Positions 9,483 to 17,858 of a DNA stretch of 64,000 nt are shown one piece after another. The notes beneath the pieces are model-generated. The model worked only from the letters and a program-made list of their open reading frames with translations, searched no databases and was not told where the DNA came from. The stretch lies in assembly GCF_000243675.2 (NCBI RefSeq), contig NZ_AHMM02000017.1:595001-659000 (forward strand). Direction: 5' to 3'. A program made the position numbers and the translations under genes. This DNA is from Leptospira inadai serovar Lyme str. 10 (lineage in GTDB: Bacteria; Spirochaetota; Leptospiria; Leptospirales; Leptospiraceae). The stretch's first letter is position 1. Each line of letters starts with the position of its first letter.

Positions 9483-11423
9483 ATGAAAATTGAAAGCAGA
9501 TCCATTCTAAGAATTTTAATACTTCTCATTCTAGGAATCCTATTTTCCGGCCAAAAACCGATCCCGAATCCGTTCGGCGGCCTCGTCAAAAAACAGTCGT
9601 ATGTTCCCGGCGAAATCATCGTTAAATTCAAAACGGGAGCCTCGATAAGCTCGTTAGTCTTTCAGAAAGGCGGAAAACTTTTGTCGAATCTAGGTCATTC
9701 TCAAATCACGCATATCAAACTCCGATCCGGAGAATCGGTTGAAACTGCAGTACAAACTTACTCGAATGACCCGAACATAGAGTTCGCAGAACCGAATTAT
9801 ATTTATCGAACTCAATCTCCGAACGACACCTCGTACGGAAGCCTTTGGGGATTAAAAAATACCGGCCAGACAATCGCAGCAGGGAGCGCGGTGAATCCCG
9901 AGTTTTATACGGATACGAACGGAAATCCAACCGCGAATCCGGGAACTTCCGGAAAGGATATTAGTGTAGAATCCGCGTGGACCTTACAAACCGATTGTAG
10001 TTCCGTAATCGTAGCAGTCGTAGATTCCGGAATTAATTATAATCACCAAGATTTAACCAACGAAATGTGGAGTCCGAGCGGAAGTTGCCTGGATGAAAAT
10101 GGCGGGACCATCATCGGTTCTTGCCCAAATCACGGTTGGAACTATGCCGGCACTCGGGCCGCAAACGATCCCATGGATTATACCGGGCATGGGACTCATG
10201 TTGCCGGAACGATAGGTGCGCAGGGAAATAACGGCGTCGGCACGACAGGGGTTTGCCAGACGAGTAAACTTATGGCTGTACGCGTTCTGGATGAAACAGG
10301 CTCGGGTACCACAGCCAATATCGTCAAAGGAATTAATTTTGCGATTAATAACGGTGCGAAAGTGATCAACATGAGTCTCGGCGGCCCGGGTTACAGCTCC
10401 AGCTTTTATTCAGCGATTCAGAATGCACTAAACCATGACGCAGTCGTCGTCGTAGCGGCCGGAAATTCCGGATTGGATCATGCAAACAGCTCCAATGCAA
10501 GTTACCCATGCGATTATAATTTATCGAATCTAGTCTGCGTTGCGGCTCTGGATCAAAACTTTAATATCGCGAATTTTTCCGATTTTAATACAGCTTCCGG
10601 ATCTACCGTCGCAATCGGCGCTCCCGGAACCAATATCATGAGTACTTGGCCCGGAAACATGAGCGTCTTTTCTCAATCGACGCCGAGCCAAGACTTTTCC
10701 ACTTGGACGACTACCGGGACCGATTGGAGGGTGAAAAACTGTACGCTTGGAGGAAAGACATTTACGAATTTGTTAATGTTTACTTCCTCAGTCAACACGG
10801 TAGACGCCTGCTCTTTTTGGTCGTCAGCTGCATACTATCGACAAGCGTCTTCCGGAAATAATATTTACAAGACATTTACTCTTCCGTTTACTCCAGTCGC
10901 AGCAACCCTAGCCATCGATTATTATGAAGTACTATTGAATACGGATAGTTTCAAGATCTACGCTGGAACGAACAGCGGCTCGTTTCCGTCTTCTCTCGTG
11001 GTATCAAAGGGCGGTACGAACACGATGGACTATGAAAGTCCCACCTACAATATCTCTTCCATTTGCAATTCGACGACCTGTACGATCGGTCTAAACTTTA
11101 TATCCGCAGGCAGCAGCGTAATTGGTCCAGGAGGTGGAATCGGAGTGGATTATTATTCTTTGACGGCCTTGGGAAATGACACGACTCATTACAGCATCAT
11201 CAACGGAACTTCGATGGCATCTCCGCATGTAACCGGGGTTGCCGCCTTAATAAGAGCCTATAATCCGAACTATACGTATTCGGATACGGTGAACGCAATT
11301 TTATACGGCGGGATTTCGAACGGCTCTTTACAAGGAAAGACGAAGACGGGTAATGCAGTCAATGCATACGGAGCATTGAAATATATCAATGCCCCGACAG
11401 GTATTACCGTTACGGTTCAATAA
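9483..11423 (+). CDS. Secreted subtilisin-like serine protease (S8) with inserted domain
   Basis: 646 residues. A hydrophobic signal-like segment (residues 8-23) is followed by an inhibitor-type propeptide (VPGEIIVKFK, then PNIEFAEPNYIY). The S8 triad is visible: Asp181 in VVDSGIN, His236 in GHGTHVAG and Ser577 in GTSMASPH, with oxyanion Asn328 in AAGNSG. Between GAPGTNIMSTWPG and the catalytic serine lie about 180 residues (roughly 391-570) where typical subtilases have a dozen; this insert looks beta-rich and contains several cysteines. The product should be exported and self-processed. It lies directly downstream of a lipoprotein gene. Confidence 0.9.
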   Translation: MKIESRSILRILILLILGILFSGQKPIPNPFGGLVKKQSYVPGEIIVKFKTGASISSLVFQKGGKLLSNLGHSQITHIKLRSGESVETAVQTYSNDPNIEFAEPNYIYRTQSPNDTSYGSLWGLKNTGQTIAAGSAVNPEFYTDTNGNPTANPGTSGKDISVESAWTLQTDCSSVIVAVVDSGINYNHQDLTNEMWSPSGSCLDENGGTIIGSCPNHGWNYAGTRAANDPMDYTGHGTHVAGTIGAQGNNGVGTTGVCQTSKLMAVRVLDETGSGTTANIVKGINFAINNGAKVINMSLGGPGYSSSFYSAIQNALNHDAVVVVAAGNSGLDHANSSNASYPCDYNLSNLVCVAALDQNFNIANFSDFNTASGSTVAIGAPGTNIMSTWPGNMSVFSQSTPSQDFSTWTTTGTDWRVKNCTLGGKTFTNLLMFTSSVNTVDACSFWSSAAYYRQASSGNNIYKTFTLPFTPVAATLAIDYYEVLLNTDSFKIYAGTNSGSFPSSLVVSKGGTNTMDYESPTYNISSICNSTTCTIGLNFISAGSSVIGPGGGIGVDYYSLTALGNDTTHYSIINGTSMASPHVTGVAALIRAYNPNYTYSDTVNAILYGGISNGSLQGKTKTGNAVNAYGALKYINAPTGITVTVQ

Positions 11424-11453
11424 AGAAGCTTGAAAAACGAAGAAGCCGCTTAT

Positions 11454-11652
11454 CAGAGGACGGAAGACTGAGGACAGAGGACTGAACATTGATGAGCTGG
11501 GTTTCCATGTTTTAGAGAAAGATTCATAGGCTAACCGTGGATTTTTCGTCTAACCCCGCTGCCTTCCCAACATCTAGCAGCTACTGTCTTCAGTCTTCTG
11601 ACCTCTGTCTTCTGAAAGCGAACGCGTCTGTCCTCTGTCTTCAGTCCTCTGC
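11454..11652 (-). repeat. Dispersed repeat copy B (inverted)
   Basis: Family copy in the opposite orientation to copies A, C and E. The left end is CAGAGGACGGAAGACTGAGG and the right end is TCTTCAGTCCTCTGC. The central CATTGATGAGC and GGTTTCCATG are the reverse complement of the core of copy A1. It fills the 276-base gap between the subtilase and the next, convergent gene. Confidence 0.7.
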
Positions 11653-11699
11653 TAGCAGCGTGACCGCCACAGGGCTATGCACTTTCCGCAGATCAATCG

Positions 11700-12092
11700 C
11701 TATAATGAAATGCCCTGCTTCTTCAAAATATCCAATGCGGTTTGCCGTAAAATCGGATGCACGGTAAAATCTTCCGGATCCGGTGTTTTTGCCGCGGATT
11801 GGGAAGGCTTAAATTTATCGGGACCGATCCATTCCGACAAGGCCCAAAGCATTCGCTGAAAAATCTCGTCGATTCTCTTTTGGAATCCGGCCTTTTTATA
11901 ATAACCGTAGGCGAGGATCGGTAACTTTTTCTCGAACATGAAATAATCGCCGAGCCGGATCAGTCCGTCCTTGTACTCGGTCTTCAAAAAACATTCTCGG
12001 GCCTTGCGGATATCGCCTTCGTTAAAGGCCTGATTGCCCACCCGAATGAGTTCCATCCTTTCCTTTGAATCCATGCTCTTAATATCGTCCAA
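11700..12092 (-). CDS. Conserved hypothetical protein, TPR-like helices
   Basis: 130 residues, soluble and helix-rich. The segment with GNQAFNEGDIRKARECFLKTEYKDGL resembles a tetratricopeptide-type helix pair, which would suggest protein binding. I do not recognise a named family. Start ATG at 12092; the divergent Bcp gene begins 125 bases away, so this gap carries the promoters of both. Confidence 0.6.
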   Translation of the reverse strand: MDDIKSMDSKERMELIRVGNQAFNEGDIRKARECFLKTEYKDGLIRLGDYFMFEKKLPILAYGYYKKAGFQKRIDEIFQRMLWALSEWIGPDKFKPSQSAAKTPDPEDFTVHPILRQTALDILKKQGISL

Positions 12093-12216
12093 AAAAAAAG
12101 ATTCGCAACCGATTTTTCCTCGGCTTTCCTAGCCGGAACGGAACCCTGGAAAGGAACGATTAAAGTCTATAAGGGGAATTCCGGCAAATTAAGCCTCCCT
12201 GAGGAAGATCCACCCA

Positions 12217-12696
12217 ATGAGTGAATTGAAGGCCGGCGCCAAAGCGCCCAGTTTTACGGGAACAAACCAATCCGGTGAAAAAGTAGAGTTGAAGAATTTA
12301 CTAGGAAAAAAAGGTCTAGTCCTATATTTTTATCCCAAGGACCAAACCCCCGGCTGCACTGCCGAAGCCTGCGATTTTCGGGACAATTTTGCCCGGCTCA
12401 AAAAAGAAGGATTCAATGTCGTCGGAGTTTCCAAAGATTCGATTAAATCCCATCAGAAATTTATTGAAAAGCAGGAACTGAACTTTACTTTGATCGCAGA
12501 CGAGGACGGAAGCATCTGCGAAAAATACGGGGTCTGGCAGTTGAAGAAATTTATGGGCAGAGAGTTTATGGGTATCATAAGAACCACTTTGCTAATCGGC
12601 CCCGATCTTAAAATATTGAAAATTTACCCGAAGGTCAGCGTAAAAGGCCACGTGGACGAGATACTTGCCGATATCAAGGCGCTGGAGAAGAAATGA
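12217..12696 (+). CDS. bcp: Thioredoxin-dependent peroxiredoxin, Bcp/PrxQ type
   Basis: 159 residues. The motif [13 protein letters not shown] carries the peroxidatic Cys47 and the nearby Cys52 that acts as resolving cysteine in Bcp/PrxQ enzymes. [10 protein letters not shown] and VGVSKDSI are family signatures. It reduces hydroperoxides in the cytoplasm using thioredoxin. It overlaps the following pepA gene by 4 bases (ATGA), so the two are translationally coupled. Confidence 0.93.
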   Translation: MSELKAGAKAPSFTGTNQSGEKVELKNLLGKKGLVLYFYPKDQTPGCTAEACDFRDNFARLKKEGFNVVGVSKDSIKSHQKFIEKQELNFTLIADEDGSICEKYGVWQLKKFMGREFMGIIRTTLLIGPDLKILKIYPKVSVKGHVDEILADIKALEKK

Positions 12697-14180
12697 AGTT
12701 AGAAAAATCCAAAATTCATTTTTCAATCGGAAAGAATGCATCGAAAAACATCTATAAAATCGTTCCGGTAGCGAAGGATCATCTACCGAAGGAGCTCGAG
12801 ACGAAATTTCCCGAGCAAATTAAGTCTTCCGTCTTTACCGGAGAAACCGGACAATCTCTGATCGATGAATCCGATCGAATCATTTATCTCGGTTTAGGAG
12901 AAGCTGCAAAAGCAAGCATTCGAAGCGTAGCTCAATTGTTTTTTTCCGTCGGAGAAAAGCTCAGAAAATGGGACGGAGTCGGACTGGAAATTAAGCTTCC
13001 TAGATTTCTCACTAAAAATTTGTCCCCCGCCTCGTTGGTTTATCAAATCGCCAATTCGATCGATTTGGGAGCATTCCCGCTAAACGTATTAACGAAAGAC
13101 TTCAAAGAAAAAAAACTGAAATTCGGTTCGGTTACTTTTTTGCCGGAAGACCCGAATGTCGAGAAAGCCGCTTCCCAAGGTTTAGAGAAATCGAAAGCGG
13201 TTAGCAAGTACGTTAACGGAAGTCGCTTTATCGCCCACCTACCCGCAAATCATTTTACTCCGGAAGAATTCGTGATTCGATCTAAGGATATCGCGAAAGA
13301 GAACGGATTAAAAATCACGATATTCGACGAACCCCAACTAAAGAAGGAAAAGATGGGGGGAATTCTCGCGGTCTCACAAGGCTCGGATAAGAAACCGAAA
13401 ATGATTATTTTGGAATATCATCCGGTAAAACCTAAAACCAGAAAAAAACTGGCTTTGATCGGAAAGGGCCTCACGTTCGACTCCGGAGGGATCAGCATCA
13501 AACCCGCGCAAGACATGCATGAAATGAAATACGATATGTGCGGTGCGGCTGCGGTGATTCACGCTATCGGTGCGATTGCGGAATTAGAGATCGGTGTGCC
13601 CGTGATTGCGGCGATCGGAGTCGCGGAGAACATGCCGGATGCAGCCGCCTTAAAACCGGGCGACGTTTATACCGCACATAATGGACTAACGGTGGAGGTT
13701 CAGAATACCGATGCGGAAGGGCGTTTGGTGCTCGGGGATGTCCTCTCCTATATAGGAAAAAAATTCAAACCGGACTATATGGTAGATTTGGCCACTTTAA
13801 CGGGAGCGATCATCATCTCTCTCGGGCACGAAGCGGCCGGAGTAATGAGTAATTCCGAAAAACTTGCTGAACTCTTGAATGAAGCTTCGGCATCTTCCGA
13901 TGAGCGAATCTGGAATCTTCCGCTTTGGGACGAGTACGGAGAGGAATTAAAAAGTGATATAGCCGACATACGAAATGTTGCGGGACGTCCCGGGGGAAGT
14001 CTTTCGGCAGGAAAATATCTGGAACGATTTGTCGATTCGGGCATCGAGTGGGCCCATATAGATATTGCAGGAACCGCGTGGAGAAAAAAATCCTCAGGTA
14101 CCCAAATCGGGAACGGACCAAGCGGTTACGGGGTTCGCCTTTTAGTCGATCTCGCCGAAAAGTTGGAAAAAAGCAAATAA
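12693..14180 (+). CDS. pepA: Leucyl aminopeptidase, M17 family
   Basis: 495 residues, normal for cytosol aminopeptidase. The M17 signature [16 protein letters not shown] is present, together with [15 protein letters not shown] and [10 protein letters not shown], which supply the lysine and acidic ligands of the two-metal centre. It removes N-terminal residues, preferentially Leu, in peptide turnover; some family members also bind DNA, which cannot be judged here. It is coupled to bcp by a 4-base overlap. Confidence 0.93.
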   Translation: MKLEKSKIHFSIGKNASKNIYKIVPVAKDHLPKELETKFPEQIKSSVFTGETGQSLIDESDRIIYLGLGEAAKASIRSVAQLFFSVGEKLRKWDGVGLEIKLPRFLTKNLSPASLVYQIANSIDLGAFPLNVLTKDFKEKKLKFGSVTFLPEDPNVEKAASQGLEKSKAVSKYVNGSRFIAHLPANHFTPEEFVIRSKDIAKENGLKITIFDEPQLKKEKMGGILAVSQGSDKKPKMIILEYHPVKPKTRKKLALIGKGLTFDSGGISIKPAQDMHEMKYDMCGAAAVIHAIGAIAELEIGVPVIAAIGVAENMPDAAALKPGDVYTAHNGLTVEVQNTDAEGRLVLGDVLSYIGKKFKPDYMVDLATLTGAIIISLGHEAAGVMSNSEKLAELLNEASASSDERIWNLPLWDEYGEELKSDIADIRNVAGRPGGSLSAGKYLERFVDSGIEWAHIDIAGTAWRKKSSGTQIGNGPSGYGVRLLVDLAEKLEKSK

Positions 14181-14400
14181 TACAAACTCGCCGTGAGTGA
14201 TGATAATTGCAAGTACGGCGTACGGCGGATTTACCGTTTCTTGGCCCAGACTTGACGACACCTTGCAATCCGGCCCGCAATAGTCGGGTCGGCGCGAGGC
14301 CTGCTCCGCAAGATTGGTTCTGCAAGACAGATGATGGTAAACTGTCTCCAAGACCGATTGAAATCGATGCACAGTGTCGGAGCCGATCGCAAAAAGAAAA
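14181..14400. other. GC-rich non-coding stretch downstream of pepA
   Basis: Several short frames cross this region on both strands with no consistent reading. The base composition is higher in GC than the toxin-antitoxin genes to its right, with short palindromic blocks (CGTACGGCG, GGCGCGAGGCC). It may be a dispersed intergenic repeat or hold a terminator, but there is no second copy in the window to prove this. Confidence 0.3.
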
Positions 14401-14664
14401 TTACAATTTGTCCCAATCCGGAACGGACCCTTTACTCTTTATAGTAGAGAGAGCTTCCCGAAAATCGGAAAATATTTGCTTCTTGCTCTTTCCCTTGTAA
14501 TACTTCTCGAAATATTGAGAAGTTTCCATATCCTGGATTTCCTTGGTAAAAGCATACAGGGCTAATTGATTTATTGATACACCCTGCTCTTCTGCTACTC
14601 TTTCGATTTTATGTTTTAGCTCGGAGGGAATCCGGATCGTTAAAATACTAGCTTTAGCTTTCAT
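14401..14664 (-). CDS. Ribbon-helix-helix antitoxin
   Basis: 87 residues. The N-terminus ASILTIRIPSELKHKIERVA, followed by EQGVSINQLALYAFTKEI, is a classic ribbon-helix-helix/CopG-type DNA-binding unit; the C-terminal ~45 residues are polar, as in the toxin-binding tail of antitoxins. It overlaps the PIN gene upstream by 11 bases. The likely role is to neutralise the PIN RNase and repress the operon. Confidence 0.8.
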   Translation of the reverse strand: MKAKASILTIRIPSELKHKIERVAEEQGVSINQLALYAFTKEIQDMETSQYFEKYYKGKSKKQIFSDFREALSTIKSKGSVPDWDKL

Positions 14665-15112
14665 TTTCTACCCTCCATATCTTCATGAACTCAGATGGTG
14701 TAATCACTTTCAAATCTGCAAATTTAAGATTATTACCGACCAGATAATCCCTAATATTGCTTGTTACTAAGTAATCCGCATTCGACGCAATCGCCAGTTC
14801 TACAAAGTGATTATCATCCTCATCTCGCAAGTTTGGTCGAAATGAATAATAAATCGTTTGAGCAAAACCTATGTGAGCAATAAAGCCGAGGATTTTCTTA
14901 ATTTCTTTATCCTTGATACCTAAATCCTTTTTTGAAGTGTCTCTTTTCAAGACTTCTTCATATTCTTTAAATACAGGAATTGATATGCTAAGTTTGATCT
15001 TTTGCTCAAAAATTAATTCTAAAATTGCCCGAGAAGCTCCTGGCTCAGCCCGTAAGGCTTGGTATAAAACATTAGTATCTAAGACAATTTTCAATTCTCT
15101 TGATGATAGCAT
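14654..15112 (-). CDS. PIN-domain ribonuclease toxin
   Basis: 152 residues from the ATG at 15112 (a TTG four codons further upstream is possible). LKIVLDTNVLYQAL gives the first PIN acidic residue, KRDTSKKDLG and LRDEDDNHFVELAIASNADYLVTSNIRDY the later acidic cluster. This matches the COG1569-like group of PIN toxins (VapC-related), metal-dependent RNases that cut tRNA or other RNA. The toxin precedes and overlaps its antitoxin, the reverse of the common vapBC order. Confidence 0.82.
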   Translation of the reverse strand: MLSSRELKIVLDTNVLYQALRAEPGASRAILELIFEQKIKLSISIPVFKEYEEVLKRDTSKKDLGIKDKEIKKILGFIAHIGFAQTIYYSFRPNLRDEDDNHFVELAIASNADYLVTSNIRDYLVGNNLKFADLKVITPSEFMKIWRVENES

Positions 15113-15345
15113 ATATACTATCAAATTGCCAACTGTTTTATTTCCACCTTTTAATCAAATCACCCGAAAAGCTCTTCTTACTGCAGTTTCTTCCGCTATG
15201 TCTAAGATCTAACACCTTATACTCCCGGAATCAGTTCTCCTTCCTCCACTATCTAACATCCAATACCCAAGTCCTAACACCTAGACATTATGTGACATAA
15301 TTAAAAACCGACTCAAGTACGAAGTGAAAGAATTCCGCTCGACCC

Positions 15346-15387
15346 ATAGTGCACTGCAAAAAGAATGGTCATAGATAGTGCACTGCA
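15346..15387. promoter_or_regulatory. Pair of 13-bp direct repeats upstream of the transglycosylase
   Basis: ATAGTGCACTGCA occurs at 15346-15358 and again at 15375-15387, 29 bases apart start to start, just before an AAAGGAGG ribosome-binding site at about 15396-15403 and the ATG at 15412. Each unit contains the palindrome GTGCAC. The spacing and position fit an operator; no regulator can be named. Confidence 0.45.
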
Positions 15388-15411
15388 CAATTAAAGGAGG
15401 TTGGGACTCCA

Positions 15412-16032
15412 ATGGACCAGCCTAAGATTCGAAAACGACACTTCTTTATCGCGATCCTGCCCCTGCTCTACCAATCCTTGGTAGCGCCGATTGCAGGCTC
15501 TCTAACCGAAAATTGGATTTTAAACAAAAGCCGGACGGAAACCCAATCGGTAAAGCAATTCATCCAGGAGCACAGACCATCCATCTCCCCTTCGGAGCTG
15601 GAAATATTGACGAAAACAATACTGCTCGAAGCGGCTAAGATCGATGATCTGGCCTGCGGGAGGTATTGTTCCGAAGGCGAAAAAGTCGGCCTTCTTCTAG
15701 GACTAATTCAAGTTGAATCCGAATTCTCCAGAAAAGCTAAATCTAAAAAGAATGCCCGCGGCTATATGCAGGTCCTTCCTTCTACCGGCGCCTGGATCGG
15801 TTCCCTGGAAGGCAGGAAGGTGCGTGATTTTCACTTATTCGAGACCGAAATCAATATACATTTGGGGGTTTCCTATCTAAATCATTTATTAGAAACCCAA
15901 GACGGGGATATTCATAAGGCGTTACTAGCGTACAATGCCGGCCCGGCCGCCGTGAAAAAATGGGGCGGAGTCCGCCAATATGCGGAAGATATTTTTTCCA
16001 TACAGGAAGAATACCTAGGGTTTCGGAAATAA
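15412..16032 (+). CDS. Lytic transglycosylase, SLT domain
   Basis: 206 residues with a hydrophobic N-terminal segment (about residues 10-27). The SLT fold signature is complete: GLIQVESEFS with the catalytic Glu, KNARGYMQVLPSTG, then GVSYLNHLLE and ALLAYNAGPAAVKKWGG. It should cleave peptidoglycan glycan strands to 1,6-anhydro products in the periplasm. Strong AAAGGAGG ribosome-binding site. Its stop is 8 bases from the stop of the convergent gene. Confidence 0.9.
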   Translation: MDQPKIRKRHFFIAILPLLYQSLVAPIAGSLTENWILNKSRTETQSVKQFIQEHRPSISPSELEILTKTILLEAAKIDDLACGRYCSEGEKVGLLLGLIQVESEFSRKAKSKKNARGYMQVLPSTGAWIGSLEGRKVRDFHLFETEINIHLGVSYLNHLLETQDGDIHKALLAYNAGPAAVKKWGGVRQYAEDIFSIQEEYLGFRK

Positions 16033-16040
16033 AAGACTTT

Positions 16041-16898
16041 CTACATCCATTCAATGCATTTCGAGAGCATCTCGCGCATTCGTTCCTTCGAGGTCCGGAA
16101 CGGATGCCCGTGTCCGGGCAAAACCCATTCGAATTCGATGTTTGTAAGCGACTGCATGGATTTTTTTTGTTCGGACCAGGAATACCAACAAGCGTTTCGA
16201 AAGGCGATTAGACGTTCCCGCTCCGGATCGAACGCAAGGTGATCTCCCGTAAAAAGATATCGATCCGCATAAAGCAAGACCGAATGCCCCCGAGTATGGC
16301 CGGGCGTGGGAATTACCAGAAGGTCCTCATCCAGACGAAAACTCTCTTTTCCCGTAACGAGTATTTCCGGCCGACCGACAACGGCGGCATCGTCTTCGTG
16401 AATAATCCTTTCACAATGAAATTCCTCCCTGAATTTCGCATGATCGGCGACATCGTCTCTGTGCGTGAGATAATGGTATCGAACTCCTCCTAGAGAATGT
16501 ATTTTTTCCGCCAACGAAGGAACGAATCGAGGAGAGTCGATCAGGACATTTCCGGAATCCCGAACGATTAAATAGGAAAAGGCCCCGAACGAAGCTCTAG
16601 AATGATAGCCGCAATGATAGACATTTTCATGAATTAACGAGGGAAAGGATTGCTTAGCTCTTTGGAGATCGGTTCGATCTTGCGTTCCGATAGATGCGGT
16701 CGGACAAGAAAGCAAAGCTCGTAATGCGTCCAAGGATTCGATTTCGTTCGATGGTTGTTTCTGAACGTAGGAAGCGCCGCCCGACTCGGAAAAAACTTTC
16801 GGGGCTAAAATTCGGCATGTTTCACAATCGATGCAGGAAGAATCCACATAGAAATTCCCGGAAACATTCTCGCTTCTTCTTTTAGAGACGGTCGCCAT
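16041..16898 (-). CDS. Ferredoxin-like domain fused to metallo-beta-lactamase-fold hydrolase
   Basis: 285 residues from the ATG at 16898; a frame of 30 more residues upstream overlaps the neighbouring gene and is less likely. Near residues 14-30, [18 protein letters not shown] has the CxxCxxC pattern of a small 4Fe-4S ferredoxin, with a further Cys in [10 protein letters not shown]. The rest is a metallo-beta-lactamase fold: THRDDVADH, the HTRGHSVLL loop and FTGDHLAF supply the metal ligands. The first motif is THRDDVADH rather than the standard HxHxDH. It may be a redox-linked hydrolase or dioxygenase; the substrate is unknown. Confidence 0.78.
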   Translation of the reverse strand: MATVSKRRSENVSGNFYVDSSCIDCETCRILAPKVFSESGGASYVQKQPSNEIESLDALRALLSCPTASIGTQDRTDLQRAKQSFPSLIHENVYHCGYHSRASFGAFSYLIVRDSGNVLIDSPRFVPSLAEKIHSLGGVRYHYLTHRDDVADHAKFREEFHCERIIHEDDAAVVGRPEILVTGKESFRLDEDLLVIPTPGHTRGHSVLLYADRYLFTGDHLAFDPERERLIAFRNACWYSWSEQKKSMQSLTNIEFEWVLPGHGHPFRTSKERMREMLSKCIEWM

Positions 16899-16971
16899 GT
16901 ATTTTAGACTGCATTCCCTTTGAAAGGGTCGCTCTTGAAGGTTGCCAAGTCCGAATGGAAATTTACGGAAT

Positions 16972-17847
16972 TTACTGAACCCAATCACTCGAATTAAAGT
17001 ACTTATCTTCCAATAATTTCAACTCTCCGGTTCGAATCATTTCGGAGAGAAAAAAATCGAAATTTCGTAAATAGATAAGATCGACTTTTGGAAGCAGGGC
17101 CGAGATATGATCTTCCTGTACCGTTTCTAATAGCGGGCGATAATTGGAAGCCAAAGACGGTTGCAACTGAAGAATTCCTTTGATATGATAGGCTTCCGCC
17201 ACGAAGCAATTTGCCGTTCCCGCCTTAACCGCATTCCATGCGCCGTCGATACTTCCGTAGGTAAAAATTCTCGAATTCGGAAAGGCGTGCAAAAGATATT
17301 CATGGCTTCCTGAAAATGCCCGCACTGCAAAACTGATGCCGCTCAAATCCCCGAGATCCTTTACGCTTCGAAAATACTGAGTCGTAATGATATTTCCTTC
17401 CGGAGCGGGAGGTAAAGCCGACTTTCTAATGAGCGCCGCGGGCGTTGAAATTAAGTAAGGCCTACTGAATTTTATTTTTTTCGATCGTTCTAGTGTGGTC
17501 GTTAATCCGGAAAGAGCTAAATCGACTTCTCCTTTTTGAACGGCTTCCGCAAAGTCCTCGAATTCGGGTTTCGGAACGAAAACATATTTGACGCCGAGAA
17601 AATCGGCATATTTTTTTCCAAGCTCCGCATCAAACCCCGGAAACCCTTCTTTAGGCTTGTCGATATAAAATGGGGCGAAATTACGGTTCCCGGTTACCCT
17701 GATTTCACCTCTTCGCTGGATTTCCAGGAGCCTTGAGACGGCAGAATCGCCCTGCGCAATCGCGAAGGATCCGGAAAAGAAAAAATACAATCCGGGCAAA
17801 ACAAGAAATCTCAAAAAACGAATTTTAAGCGGAACCTGGAAAAACAT
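16972..17847 (-). CDS. Extracellular solute-binding protein, family 3
   Basis: 291 residues from the ATG at 17847, chosen because it begins a clean signal peptide ([19 protein letters not shown]) and lies 11 bases after the acsA-like stop; a longer frame would overlap that gene by 46 bases. [32 protein letters not shown] and [20 protein letters not shown] are typical of amino acid-binding periplasmic proteins. No permease or ATPase gene is next to it, so it may be an orphan binding protein or a signalling/enzymatic relative. Confidence 0.8.
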   Translation of the reverse strand: MFFQVPLKIRFLRFLVLPGLYFFFSGSFAIAQGDSAVSRLLEIQRRGEIRVTGNRNFAPFYIDKPKEGFPGFDAELGKKYADFLGVKYVFVPKPEFEDFAEAVQKGEVDLALSGLTTTLERSKKIKFSRPYLISTPAALIRKSALPPAPEGNIITTQYFRSVKDLGDLSGISFAVRAFSGSHEYLLHAFPNSRIFTYGSIDGAWNAVKAGTANCFVAEAYHIKGILQLQPSLASNYRPLLETVQEDHISALLPKVDLIYLRNFDFFLSEMIRTGELKLLEDKYFNSSDWVQ

Positions 17848-17858
17848 ATCTCTTGACC

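Noticed and set aside
12915..13700. Antisense frames within pepA
   Set aside because: They are shadows of a well-supported M17 peptidase gene.
14207..14500. Overlapping frames downstream of pepA
   Set aside because: They overlap the antitoxin gene on the other strand and lack any start signal or motif.
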